A stretch of 64,000 bases of DNA from Timema cristinae (GCA_039000515.1 JBCFYV010002255.1:22117963-22181962); one strand, 5' to 3'. Shown: positions 1 to 12,160, numbered from the stretch's first letter. Numbers and translations: made by a program. Notes: generated from the sequence alone by a model not told the origin.

Positions 1-47
1 ATTACGCTAAATGGCTTGGGAGGAGGAAGGCTTAATTTATAGGAAGT
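1..47 (-). repeat. SINE-C/A 3' fragment cut by window edge
   Basis: The first bases match the 3' body shared by SINE-A and SINE-C, read in reverse (attacgcta, then aggaaggct and ataggaagt). The rest of the copy lies outside the window. Short, so the call rests only on these matches. Confidence 0.45.
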
Positions 48-657
48 TATAACGGCCGTTTGTATTTGCCCCAGCGTCCTTGGTTTGGATACTGAGCAAA
101 TTAATATACGGCCTTTTTGCCTTGAATCCATTTGCGTCGGTTTATATCTCAGAGCTAGATTTAAATATTTAAGTGTCATGTAGATTCTCGTTCCCTAGAA
201 ACGATTATACTGGGTTTCGAATTAAATATAACAAATTAATAATTAGGGTTAATTTACGCTAAAAAAAAAGCTATAAATTCTTCAACAACTCTAAAAATAA
301 TCTTATATTGTTGCAAATTTATTTTTGGATTTTAAAGTAATTTTAAAATCATCTACAGATCAGGTTATTTAGTATGTTTCTAGAAAATGTCTTGTATAAA
401 TCTTCTTTGTGAGATATAGATTAAATAATTCCATTGAAGCTGTGTCTATCTAAAATAAGAAACAAGAAAAAAAAGTAATTTGAAATTCTAGTCAATGCTG
501 TCGGGCGCAAATATTAGAGTGAGAGGGCATACTCGCCAGAAGAAGAGGGAGAGTGTAATCAGCACATAAATAAAATAAATCACAGGGTGAACTAATAATT
601 TCCTTACATTGTTTTCTGTCCTGTACATTTAAGTCTAATTGGAATAGTGCTTTGAGT

Positions 658-1050
658 GTTAGGTGGGATGGCAAGGTATGCAAGTTAAAGTAAGTGTTTT
701 TGCAGTTTTTATAGCAAAATATTTTTTGTTCAAAAGAAATAATATTTTTTACTCCAGTGGAAACACATAGGTTAGTTTTCTTCAAGTACTGATTTAAACA
801 GTTTTTGAATATCTGTTAAGGGTACCCTGGAATTTAATGACACATTATTCTCTTAATTTAAAAAGTTTGTCATCTAATGCTCATGGCAGATATTCCAGAT
901 TCTATTGATATCACCACGTGAATAAAATTAAACCCTATACTCCTACAGGACCAATATTTTATTTTATTTGGCAAAAAAAAAAAAAAAAGTTTGCTTCAAA
1001 AAATTCAAAAACACTTATCTTAACTCGAGTTTCCTACATCATCACCTTAA
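658..1050. mobile_element. F foldback element copy
   Basis: Starts ttaggtgggatgg and ends atcaccttaa, the inverted termini of family F. Internal landmarks are shared with the other copies: ccagtggaaacaca, gaatatctgt, gtcatctaatgctcatg and the mirrored right half. It is about 393 bp and non-coding. It sits inside R copy 1 and so is younger than it. Confidence 0.75.
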
Positions 1051-1560
1051 GGGGAATACCTCAGTAAGTGACCGCTAGGACAATCATTCCAAAAAATATT
1101 TAATTTTATGATGTATTATTTCAAAATATGGTTCACACCAAAATAAAGTTGAAAGATTTTTAACAGATTTTCTTTTCTTTGCAAACCTATACTTTGATTT
1201 AAATTTATATAAAAAAAATGTATTAAAATGTGAAATAGGTTTATTTTGAACTTTTTTTTTTTAGCTATGAAAAAATAATTGAAGAAAAAGGGCCCTAGAT
1301 TTAGCCTTTATCTAACGAATACACCAATTTATTGAGTCTCACAACATAAAATGTTAAGATATTTGAGGACTAGCAGCAAGGTTTCCTCCTTACCTTTAGC
1401 AAAGTAGTTTCATAGTTTTCTTTCCCTCTTTCTTATCTACATGAACGTAAGGTGGTTGTAAAGCAGTAGATTTAGAAAACAACAATAAGAATTGTACTTT
1501 AAGCTGTATGACCTAAAAGTGATTGATACTTTCTCGTGGACCGGGGTGGCTGCCTTAATT
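1051..1560. other. Unassigned insertion between F end and R right end
   Basis: AT-rich sequence that is not part of other R copies. A phrase near 1118-1150 (tcaaaatatggttcac, then ccaaaat) resembles stretches near 17.61 and 54.14 kb, so this may be another decayed dispersed repeat. No gene seen. Confidence 0.4.
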
Positions 1561-1633
1561 GCGTAAAGCTAAGATGCAATCTAGTTCTCAAAATAATCTA
1601 GAAGTCAACAAGTAGGCAACGTCGTTAGGCTGT

Positions 1634-2964
1634 GATTTTTTTTAAAATTGTTATTAAGAACGTTCATCATAGCAAGCCCAACTCAGTTCCCGGCTCCGCG
1701 AGGTATGGGAGTAAAAGGTAAAAGAAAAGATCTAAGATATGTCAAAAATGTGTGCAGTGCATTCGTATTAGAATGATTACTCGAAATTTTCGTGGTGACG
1801 ATGGGGGACAAAGCGACAAAGTTTATTGTTAATACTACAGTATGTCCCTATTATGACAAAATGAAGATTTATGCGCATTTCTTATCTGTGAAGCCATTCT
1901 AAAAATTGTCAAAATACTGTCATTTCAGAGCAGTTTTTATCCAAATATTTAATATTTCAACAATGTTCACTAATTATGAACTTCTTATAATTCTTTACCT
2001 TCATTAATGTTTAATCAGAAACGATCCACGTGCAATGTGTCGGTGTAAATTTACGTTTTCTAGCCGACTGTATCACAGAGTTGATTGGCATGTGATTGCA
2101 CGCTATTAAGTCAGAGTTCTGAGCCTGGTTATTGCCTCATGACGCTGGAATAGTTATGTATACTCCACCAGAACCAAGAGTCTGCGCAGAGAAGCTAGTT
2201 ATCCCCTTCCCCATTGTAACAAACACACACACACAAAACTAGTGCTCGAATCTCATTGCCCATGCGCAGTGCCCTATCTTCCCCTATTACCCCTTCAGAA
2301 AGCTTCCCTTCTCCATCCAAATACCATCTCGTCAAACCACCCCTCCCAAACAATCTCTCCCATGCTTATTTCTCTTCTTTTTTTTTCCACCCATTTGGTA
2401 GCCCCAGTTTACCGAATGGACCCCCAACTGAGTGATCACGAATAAGAGAATGCGAACCCAACGGGGAAAGGGAGGATAATAGAGTGGAGAGATGAGGGGT
2501 GATAAAGGAGAAGAATAGGTAAAGATAAAAAAAAGTAGAACAGGGAAATATGTATCTCAGACGGAGTGGAGGGAAAATTTCTTGACTTCAATGTTTGATT
2601 TTGTTTGTGTCTGTGTGTGTCAAAGTTTCTATGAGAAAGAGAAAAAATCGAAAAAAGAAAAGAAAGAAGAAAACATTGATCTGAAAGAGTTGAGTAATTG
2701 CAAACTGAAACAGTAAAAAAAAAAAAAAAAAAAAAAATGTGAGAATGAAATACTTTTTTTTTAAATAAGTTTGTTTTGTTTGCAAACTTTTTTTCAGTGT
2801 TATAATAGTGGCAGCATTTTAAATTATCTTTTTCTACGACCTAATAAATAAGGGATGCATAGAAATTAAATATTTTAAAACATTTTAAATTTTCTCATTT
2901 AAAAATATATGTGTACAAGCTAAACAAGCCGACCACATTTATCTTATTGGTGAATTATTCCAGT
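1634..2964. other. Unassigned AT-rich intergenic sequence
   Basis: No gene or recognised element. It contains an (AC)n run at 2223-2236, a pyrimidine-rich stretch at 2240-2400 that opens a spurious short frame, a purine-rich stretch around 2455-2560 and an A-run of more than 20 at about 2705-2727. Confidence 0.6.
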
Positions 2965-3190
2965 GTTTAAGGTAAGGTTGCGACACCCAACATAAGGTCA
3001 ATATTTTTAGGCAGTTTTTTTTAACAAACTTTATTTTGGTCAAAATAAATATTAAAATTCATTCTGAAGATATACCTATATTCAGTTTAACATTTTACAA
3101 ATAGTAATCTTAACAGTTGTTGAATTTGACAAGCGAATAGGGGCAATTAAAAAGAAACTTTTAAAATAAGAGAAAAAGCTGTGTTCAAAT
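2965..3190. mobile_element. Degenerate F element
   Basis: Keeps F phrases in order: ttttggtcaaaataaat, then cttaacagttgttgaat, then ttaaaataagagaaaaa. Both termini are lost. An old copy compared with the one at 18.7 kb. Confidence 0.5.
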
Positions 3191-4941
3191 TACGCGATAG
3201 TCTTAACAAATATAATAAGAACTGTTGATATTGTTATTGGTAGAAAATTAAAATAAACCATTCTATTGAAGCAACATTTTATTTGGTTTGATAGTAAAAT
3301 AAAATAAAACATTAACATATTTATCTTATCTCTCATTATTTTACACCACATCTTAAAATCTGAATCTTAATGTCTTGCGAAGATACTGTCACAATAATCG
3401 TCTTTACAAAAAGGCTTAGATAAACCAACATATTCATTACATTTTCTCTGACCTTGTCTTATAAAGTTTGTGGGGAATCATGAAATCATGAAGTTGGTTT
3501 ACACGCTAAATAGAAGTTAGAGCCGAAAGATATTTCTATATAAATCTCAAGATTACGCCAACCAACGTTGCAAATGATCGGGTTGCATAACGATTGTTCA
3601 CAGTATAATAAAGTGGAACAGAATCATAAATCAGGGTGACGTGACCGATATTTTGATATCTGCCTCTTTCTTTTCAAACCATTCAATTTCTTATTACAGG
3701 TTGATATAAAAGTCCTTTAGCAATGGTATTATATTACATTTATTAGCTAATATTTAGCATAGTATCTTCAATACTACATACACTATGTTTGAAGTAAGTT
3801 CTAAAATATACTCTTCATTACATTTTTTTGTTTAAGGATAACGCTCCTAGCTTTATTGGAAAAAACAGTGATAAATAGTTTGTAAAATGTTTGCCAATAA
3901 CTGCTGTGGAGTGACAATAATTCAACCACCGTGTATTTACGACCGAGTGGTAAGAGATCCCATACACAAATTTCAACAAAAAGCAGTTCTTATTATAATG
4001 TATTATTATAATTTTTATTTTCATCTTATTGTTCCATTATACCTGGCACTAGTTAATGTAGTTTGTAAGTCGTTCACAATTAAAACGCAGCATTTATTAT
4101 TATTTAACTGTGCTAGATATACCTCACATCTCATTTATTTCAAACGAAGCTTTTATTTCCAATTAATTGAAAGGGTTCATAGAGGAACTCGTTTTGTCAT
4201 TCCGTCTAATAATGCATCATTGAATTACTACTATCATTGAAGTAATGAAAGAATACTGATGAATGTATTATACAGTTGACCAAAATTATAAACTAGCATC
4301 TATCTTAATATAAGAAACTTTAGAAAAATAAAATTAATGTTTAACAATTATTTATCGTTCAATTATGCACTCTCATTTCAGAGAACCAAAACACTTGTGG
4401 GTATTGTAATAAATGATTCATAGTTAAAATCTGCATAAAACTGTAAAAAGTATTATTTTTTCCAATCGTCTGTATTTTTGTTTCAGTATTACGAAAATAC
4501 TGGCTACACTGTGATGTCAAAAAGCTGGTTTCAAGATTAACATCAAGGTCAAGGCTTATTTTGTTCGTCTAGTAATTAAATAATTCTCACACAATATATT
4601 GTGTTTTTTTATCCTCTTGTTTTAGTCCTCTATTTTCCTTTATATACATGAATAAACAACATCAACTTTGAAAGAATAAAGAAATAAGAACGTCTAAAGG
4701 AAAATATTAAACTTTCCAACATAATTCCTTTTAAAAGTCTTTATATGGGAGACTTTCGCCAAGGTACCTCTTTAAATCTCAATTTTTGTAAAGTTAAATG
4801 ATTAAATCTTCATTTCTAATAATGGTAGCTTTAAATAAAAATCTTTAAGAATAGCTAAATATTTTTTAAGTAAATAAATAAATGCAGAGTTGATGTTTTC
4901 AAGAAATGTACAACTCAAAATATATTTTTTAATGTAACTAC
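3191..4941. other. Unassigned AT-rich sequence
   Basis: No gene recognised. The longest open frame (117 codons, plus strand, 3887-4240) is rich in Y, F, I, L and N as AT-rich DNA predicts. It shows no motif and is not accepted as coding. About 1.75 kb without a supported feature. Confidence 0.6.
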
Positions 4942-5088
4942 TAGGGATAGGGTTGAATGATGTAGACTGGATATAGCTAGTTCAAGATAGGGATAGGATG
5001 TAATGAGGTGAATTGGATAGAGCTAGCTCAAGATAGGGATAGGGTGAGCTGAAGTGGATTGGGTAGAACTAGCTCAAAATAGGGATAA
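4942..5088 (+). repeat. 46-bp satellite, three units
   Basis: Three tandem units of about 46 bp, each opening with agggatagg and closing with a form of gctagctcaagat. The units differ from each other by several bases. The reverse complement of the same unit forms a longer array at 26.6-27.0 kb. Confidence 0.85.
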
Positions 5089-5954
5089 GTAGAGTATTTT
5101 TCAACTTTAATGCAATAAAGTAATTACTAATGACAATAGTGAATTAAATAATTGGCCTTTTGGAGGATTTACATGAGCTTCTGAATAGCCATCATCCCTC
5201 GCTGAAGGTTACCCAATATCCTCTTATCAGCTTTTTTATTTAAATCGAAACTAAATAGAATTATATTAGTTATTTCCGATGCCAAAAACTTTATGCTGGA
5301 AAACGATACTAAATTGTAAATTAAATCACATATTCAGATAATAGATATAATTTAAAATAAGATTTATGGCAGGCATATTTAACAGATTCAAGCCAAGGCC
5401 ACAGACAAGCTAGTCATCAGGTTAAAATGGCCACGCTCATTGGGAGAGTTTGATTCTTTCGACACGGGGGTCGCTACGTACAGTTCCTAGTGACAGCAAC
5501 ACTATCAAGCAGACATGTTTGAAAACAGTTAACTTTAAAGGTGCTTTGGCTTTACTAGAGAACAGACCAAAACTGCTTTCTGGTGTGGATAAAATGGCTT
5601 TAACAAAGCCTGGTTCATGCTACACCCCTTCTTATAAACAAACCCTCCAAACAAGCCTTCTCATACCCCCAATTTAAAAAAAAAGTAAATTACAATGGTC
5701 CTTTTATTGTTCAACGAATGTTTGCAAATAATTTTTTGGTTGTAAGCAATCCACATATACAGTGTTACAGTGGACTAGTTACTTTTCTGAAAAGGATTTT
5801 TTTTTTTGAAAAGCTGAAAGGGGGTGATTTGGAGGGGTGGATTGCTTGTACCTGAGCTATTGGGCTTGGACTGCCACCCCTTTAGAAAGACCAGTTTTAA
5901 GGTAAGTTGTTTCACTTAAAAGTGCTGTTATCAATGAGAACTGCAATTAAAGTC
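5089..5954. other. Unassigned sequence
   Basis: No recognised gene or element. A 75-codon frame at 5450-5677 (plus) has a more balanced composition than most here but no motif I recognise. A G-rich patch lies at 5819-5840. Confidence 0.5.
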
Positions 5955-6070
5955 TGTTCAGCGTAGGAATTGTTTTCTGAAAGGCCCTTTTCCCTACCAG
6001 AAATCTATGATATAGTAGGATATTGGTAATAAAAAAGACCTTTCAGAGAGTAATTCCTAGCGTGAATGGA
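5955..6070. repeat. Imperfect hairpin, arms of about 50 bp
   Basis: The left arm (gcgtaggaatt, ctgaaaggcc) is the imperfect reverse complement of the right arm (ggtaat, gacctttcag, aattcctagcg). This could be the core of a small MITE. Boundaries and TSD are unclear. Confidence 0.55.
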
Positions 6071-6418
6071 GTATAGCTAGCAGTCCACAGTGCCCAAGGA
6101 CTCAATCTAGCCCTAATGAGCGCAGCGAAATTACCATAAGAACGAGAGTTTGGTGTAAACCTTGTTTGTGGCCTAGGCTTGTAAATAGGCTCATAGCTAG
6201 TATCACAATATGCATTTCAATTACTGCAGATTCTTGGCACGACTCTACTAATTTATATCTTACACACGTTGTGAAGTATGTATTTAATACTTAAATATTT
6301 TTATATTGTCTAAGAGGCGTAATTTTCGAAGTAAATTTTTATTTTTGCGTTTTTAAAGCTTTGCACACCCCTAGTATATATTATAAACCCCTACTTTGAG
6401 CAATTTTAGAATTTTAAG

Positions 6419-6820
6419 TTTAAGGTGGGGTGGAAGGTTATGTGAGAAAGGGACAGTGTTTTTGCGGTTCTTATAACAAAACCTTGTTTTTGCCAAAATA
6501 AATAAAATATTGCCCCGATATAAACATGAAATATAATTTTCTTCACATGTTGATATCAACAGTTGTTAGACATCTGTCATGAGTATAAGACACTTTTTAA
6601 ATAAAGATAAAAAAAAAAGTTGTCATTAAATTCCAGGAAAACTTTCCTTGACAGATAGTCAAGAACTGTTGGGGTCCATCATGCGAATATAATTAAGCTC
6701 AAATGTTTCCCCTGAAAATTATTTGATTTCTTTTGACAAAAAAAAAGTTTTAATATGAAAGCTGTAACAAAAAAAAAACACTGCCTCTTAATCGCGTCTT
6801 CTTTCCCATCCCCTTAAAAG
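6419..6820. mobile_element. F foldback element copy
   Basis: Begins ttaaggtggggtgg and ends catccccttaa. The internal order matches the other F copies: aaaataaataaaatattg, cttcacatg, gatatcaacagttgtt, then the mirrored right half with tgtcattaaattccagg. About 400 bp and non-coding. Confidence 0.8.
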
Positions 6821-7204
6821 TGATTTCGTCCTTACATTAAAAATAGGTTTGAATTACCTGAATAATCAAATATCGAAAATAAGTTAATTGTTTTCTAGCC
6901 GTGTTGTGAATTTAACTCGGAACTTTAGGTTCACTTGTCAGAATCACTACTTATCGAGCTAAGGAGAAAAGCGTGTTATGGGAAGGCTGATAGAAAAGGA
7001 CCCCTCAGACGTATTACTAAATAAACATTTTGTTTTAATAAAGTGCATGTGTTAGACATAAACCAATTTGAAGAACCTGTTGCTTCAATACTGTTTATTT
7101 TAAGGAATAGATTGTACAGACCCTATTCAATACATCCATGTCGTATGGATATATAAGCGATCTTTGAATTATTTTCAACATAATGTTATATTTTTAATAA
7201 AACC
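6821..7204. other. Unassigned sequence
   Basis: AT-rich, no recognised feature. Part of it may be the eroded right end of the adjoining R element, but no R terminus can be placed. Confidence 0.5.
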
Positions 7205-7716
7205 ATTTTTACCCTCGTTATTAACAAACACATTCACTCTATTATTTACGCTTGGACAGCATTAACTTGCATTTCAAACTTACCTTAATATCGTTTCTTA
7301 TTATATTAGTATTATTACTAATGTGTAATGGTAGGGTGATTGTGAGAGGAAATTGAGGATCTACAGTTTAACGTGGGATCCGAACCACGGTGAAGGCCTG
7401 GCATTCCCCACATTCAGTTTCTTATTATAGATAGACATGTGCTTCCACGGACATTTTTAATGTATTTCCTAGCTGGAAGATTCATACTGGACGTTTTCTT
7501 GAATAAAATAAATAGCCTGAGTTGTAGATGATTTTAAAGAAATACAAAAAAATACTTAAAGATTAAAACAAATAATTCTTAGCGACAATATAAGACAATT
7601 TCCATAATTATTTAATTAATATTAGATATTTTGACACCACCGAATAAAATGTTAATGCATTAACATGATAAATCCCATATTGATTTGCCGTGACGTCACA
7701 GGGGTGACGTTGTTAA
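7205..7716 (-). mobile_element. R element copy 2 with nested SINE-B
   Basis: Reads as R in reverse: cactctattatttacgc, a cttccacggac block, gttgtagatgattttaaag, and the R left end ending tgacgttgttaa at 7716. The tgccgtgacgtcac phrase is also present at 37.86 kb. A truncated SINE-B is inserted at 7306-7416. The R right end is missing or eroded. Confidence 0.75.
7306..7416 (-). mobile_element. SINE-B, 5'-truncated, with 13-bp TSD
   Basis: A SINE-B body fragment (aatgtgtaatggtagggtga through ggcctggcattcc) preceded on this strand by a short ATT-rich tail. It is flanked by the exact 13-bp repeat gtttcttattata at 7293-7305 and 7417-7429. The common tail motif is mostly lost, the head is absent, and the insertion lies in R copy 2. 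Confidence 0.85.
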
Positions 7717-8344
7717 TCAAGATCAAATGATATCTCCCCCCCCCCCTGACCCCCCAAAAAAAGTTGTACAATATTGTATGACTATCTTATACATCTTTGA
7801 AAAATAACGGTTAAGAATCTTAGGTACATCTAAAAACACTTAACCCGATGTAGAGAGTCATTTTATCACAACCTAATGTAATATACGTTGAGTAACTTTT
7901 AAAATCTTTGGCATGAACTTTCGTGACTTGACGTGATGACATGACCTCAACCCTTCCTTGATACTACAGTATTATATTCTTACCTCGGTCCCAATTTTTG
8001 ACCCCATACCTTGTAAATACCCTAATGTTTAGGGTGAGAACTAGAGAAAAGATTCAAAGAAGCTGCAATGTATCTGGGAATCCAAACCTCTTCTTTATTA
8101 TTTATTCTTAAAGAAGGTTTGAGGTTTTTTTTTACTAGGATCTTTGCAAGTTATGTTTTTTTTTTTCACACCAGCAGGTAAGCAAGCTTCTTTTTACCCA
8201 TTATTTTCAATGCAAGATTAAAAAGTTGTGTCCTGTGTGCTGCTTTTTAAAAAAAGAAACAATTTGACAAGTATTAAGCTGCTGGGGTATAACGGAACTA
8301 TACAAACAAATATTTTATTTTCATTGAACAGTTTTTTTTTATTT
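7717..8344. other. Unassigned sequence
   Basis: No gene recognised. A C-run lies at about 7735-7746. T-runs occur near 8127 and 8157. Confidence 0.5.
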
Positions 8345-8430
8345 CCTATCCTCTTAGAAGTCGGCCACGTGTTAGCGGTTTGGATCCTCGCTCTTAAGGC
8401 CTAGATTCAATACCTACCGGTTATATACAT
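8345..8430 (+). repeat. Possible SINE-C head fragment
   Basis: gtcggccacgtgttagcg resembles the SINE-C head and gattcaatacc sits where its B box would be. No SINE body follows. Weak call. Confidence 0.3.
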
Positions 8431-8433
8431 GCA

Positions 8434-8757
8434 GGTCTTTATATTATTATTATTATTATTATATTATTATTATTATAACCGCGTCTTACTACCCGTTCAG
8501 GTTATACGCACTACTGCTAATGTGTAATGGTAGGGTGATTGTGAGATGAAATGGAGGACCTACAGTTTAACGTGGGATCCGAACCACGGTGGAGGCCTGG
8601 CATTCCTCACATTCACAAGTTGTGATTAATACACGTCTTGTCAGAGGTGAAGGAATGGTTTGGTAATCAGATAAATCTGTTCCAGGACCAAGGATTGAAC
8701 CCCGGACTCCCATCACAGAAGTATGACACCCTATCCCTAGACCACAAGGTCACCATC
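8434..8757 (-). mobile_element. SINE-B full length
   Basis: On the minus strand the element runs from the tRNA-like head (tggtctagggatagggtgtc) through a B-box-like gggttcaatcc, the SINE-B body and the common tail to (AAT)n at 8434-8477. The head retains A and B boxes, so an internal pol III promoter is likely in the progenitor. No clear TSD. Confidence 0.85.
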
Positions 8758-8984
8758 ATGTATTAATAGCATAGTTTACATTTTATTAGCTGGGAAATTA
8801 TATACACTACTACGCTCGGATCAGAAAATGTATCTGAGTGCGGTTTTATGTATTCATTAATGGTCAACAGTAGAATTGGGATCAGTCAAATAGTTGTATA
8901 CATCTTGATTTTTTTTTATTACCACGTTTTACTACCCTTTCTAGGCACAACCACACTTAGATGTTAATGTACAAAAAAGGAAAA
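8758..8984. other. Unassigned sequence with possible SINE tail relic
   Basis: accacgttttactaccc near 8920-8937 resembles the reverse of the common SINE tail. No other part of a SINE can be placed. Confidence 0.35.
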
Positions 8985-9423
8985 AATGGGAAGAAAAAAG
9001 GAGCAGTCCACCCTGTGTGGCTCCTTATCTATGTGCTGATAACACTTTCCCTCTTCCACTGATGAGTATACACACGCACTCTATTAGCTATTTGCACCTG
9101 GACAGTTTTTACTTGCAATATTATTCAGAATCACTTTATTCTTGTTTCCTATTATAGATAAACAAATGCTTCCACGGACTTTTTTCATTTACATCCTGGC
9201 AGGAAGATTCTTACAAGCCATTTTCGTAAATGAACCATATAGCCAAACTTTTAGACGATTAAAATAAAAAGTTTACATAAGATTCACTTCAAAATCAAAA
9301 TAATTATTTTGTGAAAATGAGATAATTATTTAAGAATGTATGTTTTCTAGTGTCAATATCCTTAAATACCACTAAATAAAAAATACTTCAATGCGAGTAG
9401 TCATAATTTGTCTTGCCGTTATG

Positions 9424-10033
9424 GTGTCGGGCAAATTGTGCCTTCCCAGTAAAAAGGGAAAATTGCACCCTTGCATGAACCATCACACTAATAGGTGAGA
9501 AAAGTGCGCTCACACGACCTTGTCTGTCTCACCTAAATCATTTTAACAATTTTAACTTTTCTAACCTTCCTCATGACCTTAATATTATTTTCACCGGTGT
9601 AGATCAGTTCATTTCATCCTTCTGTTTAGGAGGGTGGGTATTTCTTGACTCATCGCACATCATGATGTCTTGAGCAGGTCGAGGTCCTGTCTCTTCGCCT
9701 GTTGTTTAGGTTAGGTTAGGTTAGGTTTGATTTTTCAATGAAATAAATATTAGTGTGTATCTGTAAGCGTTTGATGTAAACGTATAAATTGAAGTTATCA
9801 AACTAATTATTGACGACCTTTTACTCCATTTTTTTAAATCTAGATTAGACTCTTCAAACACTTTGTTAGGTCCTTGGGCGTAATTGTTTTGAAAGTGTTT
9901 AAAACAGTGTATGGGGCGCACTTTTACCACCTAATGGTGTGATGATTCATTTGAAGGCTCAGTCTTTCCCTTTTTTTTCTGAAAAGGTGCAGTTTTCCCG
10001 GGCGCAATTTTCCCTAATCTGCGGTTACGACAC
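9424..10033. mobile_element. Element T, 610 bp with long terminal inverted repeats
   Basis: The left end (gtgtcgggcaaattgtgcc, gggaaaattgcaccc, catcacactaataggtg) is matched in reverse by the right end (cacctaatggtgtgatgatt, gcgcaattttccc, cgacac). The inverted repeats run about 100 bp with gaps. The interior holds (TTAGG)4 and a 69-codon minus-strand frame without known motif. Non-autonomous DNA transposon by structure; superfamily unknown. Confidence 0.7.
9706..9725 (+). repeat. Interstitial (TTAGG)4
   Basis: Four exact copies of TTAGG, the telomere repeat of most insects, inside element T. Too short and internal to be a telomere. Confidence 0.9.
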
Positions 10034-10052
10034 AGGTAAGCGATGATAACAA

Positions 10053-11039
10053 ATTTGTCTTTAGAAAAAAGTTTGGGCAGAATACATAATTAAAAATTAG
10101 AGTTCCAACTATCTCTGAGCGTTCTTGACCGCCACAGTAAACTTGTACACACTCTTTGTGCTGTGTTTCATTTCATTTATTATAACTTACATATCCTAAA
10201 TGATTTAACTTAATAAGTAGGTGACACATTTGATACCCAAAACTAGAGTTGTTAATTACTAAGTTTTTTTTTATGTTTAGTAGAACATGTAACGTTTAAA
10301 AAAGATAAAGTGATACATTAATGTTTATTCGCCCCCATTAGGGTGACATTAATTGTTATCATGATTAAATTGGGTCCAAGTCCTGTATTTATATTAATTT
10401 AAAAAAGGGTTGATATCTTATTTTAGAAATTAAAAGTCCTGGTATTTTTATAGTTTTTATTATAAGTATATAAACAGTTTTTTGTTCTCGATATTTCACA
10501 CGTTATTGACTTTAATTTAAATGCTTGACTATTATGTCATATACACGACAATTCCTGACATGCGAGATTTAGATTCCAGTAAAAACATGGTTTAAGATTT
10601 ATATAGACTTTACCTACTCAGCTTTTTTTCAGGAAGGAAGTGAAAAGATGCGCACCCTGAAGGGGTATATCAAGCGACATCTTCTGGAAACTTCCTAAAA
10701 AAAAAAGAGGTGCGGTCATTCATGTGCGTTTCTGTTGACCAAACTGAGTTGTCTTTTTAAACAGAGACTTAGAAAGAGGTCACCGTACCACTTAACAGAT
10801 TTAAAACAAATAAATCTTACTACCCGCACTAATTTATAATATCGTGATTTTTGAATATAAACGCGAATAATTAAGTATTGAGATGTAAAATTCCATATCA
10901 TTACAAACATACATCATAAATTTATATTTTATGGTATTATCTTTACCTCGTGTCGAATCAGGTCCCCTTAAGAATTCAGTTGGTCTTTAAAACCACTAAG
11001 GCAACAGGACGGATCTGGGGTGCTATCTATTCATTACTT
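10053..11039. other. Unassigned AT-rich sequence
   Basis: No gene recognised. A small imperfect hairpin (tttcaggaaggaag against cttcctaaaa) lies at about 10627-10705. Confidence 0.5.
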
Positions 11040-11760
11040 TATCTTTCATGTTGTTCATATTAGCCTCTTTATTGTCTTCGTTCATTTTTTTTTTTATTTC
11101 TAATATATTCATTATCTTCTTCATATTCTTATTCTTGTCTTCTCTGTATCGTCTCTATTATCCTCTTTCTTGCTATCTATATTGTATTCTCTATATCTCT
11201 GTTCTAGTCTATTGTTTTATTTAAATTAAATTTCTGGTCTTCTTTATATCCTCTATATAATTTCTTTCTTGTATTTTCTATATTATTCTATATCTAAGCT
11301 CTTTGTCATCTTCCATATATTATTTTCAACCCTCTCGTTCCTTTATTCTATCCGCTTTTTTATATTGTGTTCTATATATTTAATTACTTGTCTACCTCAC
11401 ATTGTTCTTCAATTCTATTTCTTGTCCTATTAATATTATCTTAGTAGTATTTTTATTGTCTTCTTCACATCATCTTTCTAATATCGTTGTTGTCTTCTTC
11501 GTATACTTATTCTTATCTTGTTTCTATTCATCTTTTGTCCTCTTTACATTATCTTTCTAGAATTTTTATCTTCTTATTTATATTCAATTCTAGTATATTT
11601 CTTGTTTCTTTATATTCTACTATTGTCTTCTTTCCCATCCTCTTTTGCAATCCTAGAGTCCTCATTCTAACCTCTTTTTCCACCCTTTTACGGTCTTCTT
11701 CCTGTCTTTCTATCTTTGTCATATTTTAGTCCTCCTTATGTGGCTTCTCTTGCGTTGCCC
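11040..11760 (+). repeat. Polypyrimidine (TCTT/TTCTTTATAT-rich) tract
   Basis: About 700 bp dominated by T and C on the plus strand, with recurring phrases such as tcttcttcatat, tatattctctat and ttgtcttcttc, as in a decayed short-period tandem repeat. It opens a spurious 80-codon S/L/F/I-rich frame. Not coding. Confidence 0.7.
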
Positions 11761-11837
11761 ATGCTTGTAGTTCCCACCCCTGACGACTCACACAGCCTAT
11801 CCCTTCCTCACCTCCCTCCTTTCTCTTATCCTCACCC

Positions 11838-11990
11838 CTGACTGTGTGACCGGTGAGAATGCAGCTGTTTGCTTGCTGTTTTCTGCGCGTGCGCGCTGCT
11901 AGCTACACATCTCTAGGCCGGATGTACACCGCGGCCTGCAACCGGTATTTAGCGAGCTGCCAGCAAGAACAGCCTAACAGACACTTTTCA
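11838..11990. promoter_or_regulatory. GC/CpG-rich patch, possible regulatory sequence
   Basis: A sharply GC-richer stretch in AT-rich surroundings, with many CpG (ctgcgcgtgcgcgctgc at 11881-11897, accgcggcctgcaaccgg). It resembles an unmethylated promoter or enhancer, or a fragment of an unrecognised element. No gene is seen on either side. Confidence 0.3.
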
Positions 11991-12160
11991 TGGGCGGAAA
12001 ATGAGAGCAGATTAAATTTAAGAGTTAATTAGATACTATTTTAAATCATGATTATCGTAGGGAATTAACCTTCACTTTCTGAACCATCTAATTCTATCGA
12101 CACAAAAATTATATCAACTACTGAGGACACACAACATCCAATCCACATACCATTAATTTA

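Larger units (their letters stand above)
241..1633 (+). mobile_element. R element copy 1, interrupted by an F element
   Basis: Bases 241-657 match the R body seen at 44.24-44.63 kb and 51.95-52.35 kb (ttctaaaaata, the aaaatcatctaca block, gggcgcaaatattagagtga). The R right end (gctaagatgcaa followed by aggcaacgtcgtta) reappears at 1565-1630. Between them lie an F element (658-1050) and about 500 bp of other sequence. The left end is decayed. It has no coding capacity and is non-autonomous. Confidence 0.7.
8985..10052 (-). mobile_element. R element copy 3, split by element T
   Basis: The R body is reversed at about 9035-9422 (gagtataca, tgcttccacggact, catcctggcaggaagatt, cttgccgt). The remaining left end lies at 10034-10052 (aggtaagcgatgataac). 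Element T occupies the middle of the terminal region. Confidence 0.65.

Noticed and set aside
2706..2727. Poly-A tail of a processed pseudogene
   Set aside because: No upstream coding similarity or TSD found. Treated as a simple A-run.
3887..4240. 117-codon plus-strand frame
   Set aside because: Composition follows AT-rich DNA (Y, F, I, L, N). No motif, no neighbouring exon signal, and a minus-strand frame overlaps it.
9706..9725. Telomere end
   Set aside because: Only four TTAGG units, inside a mobile element and flanked by ordinary sequence.
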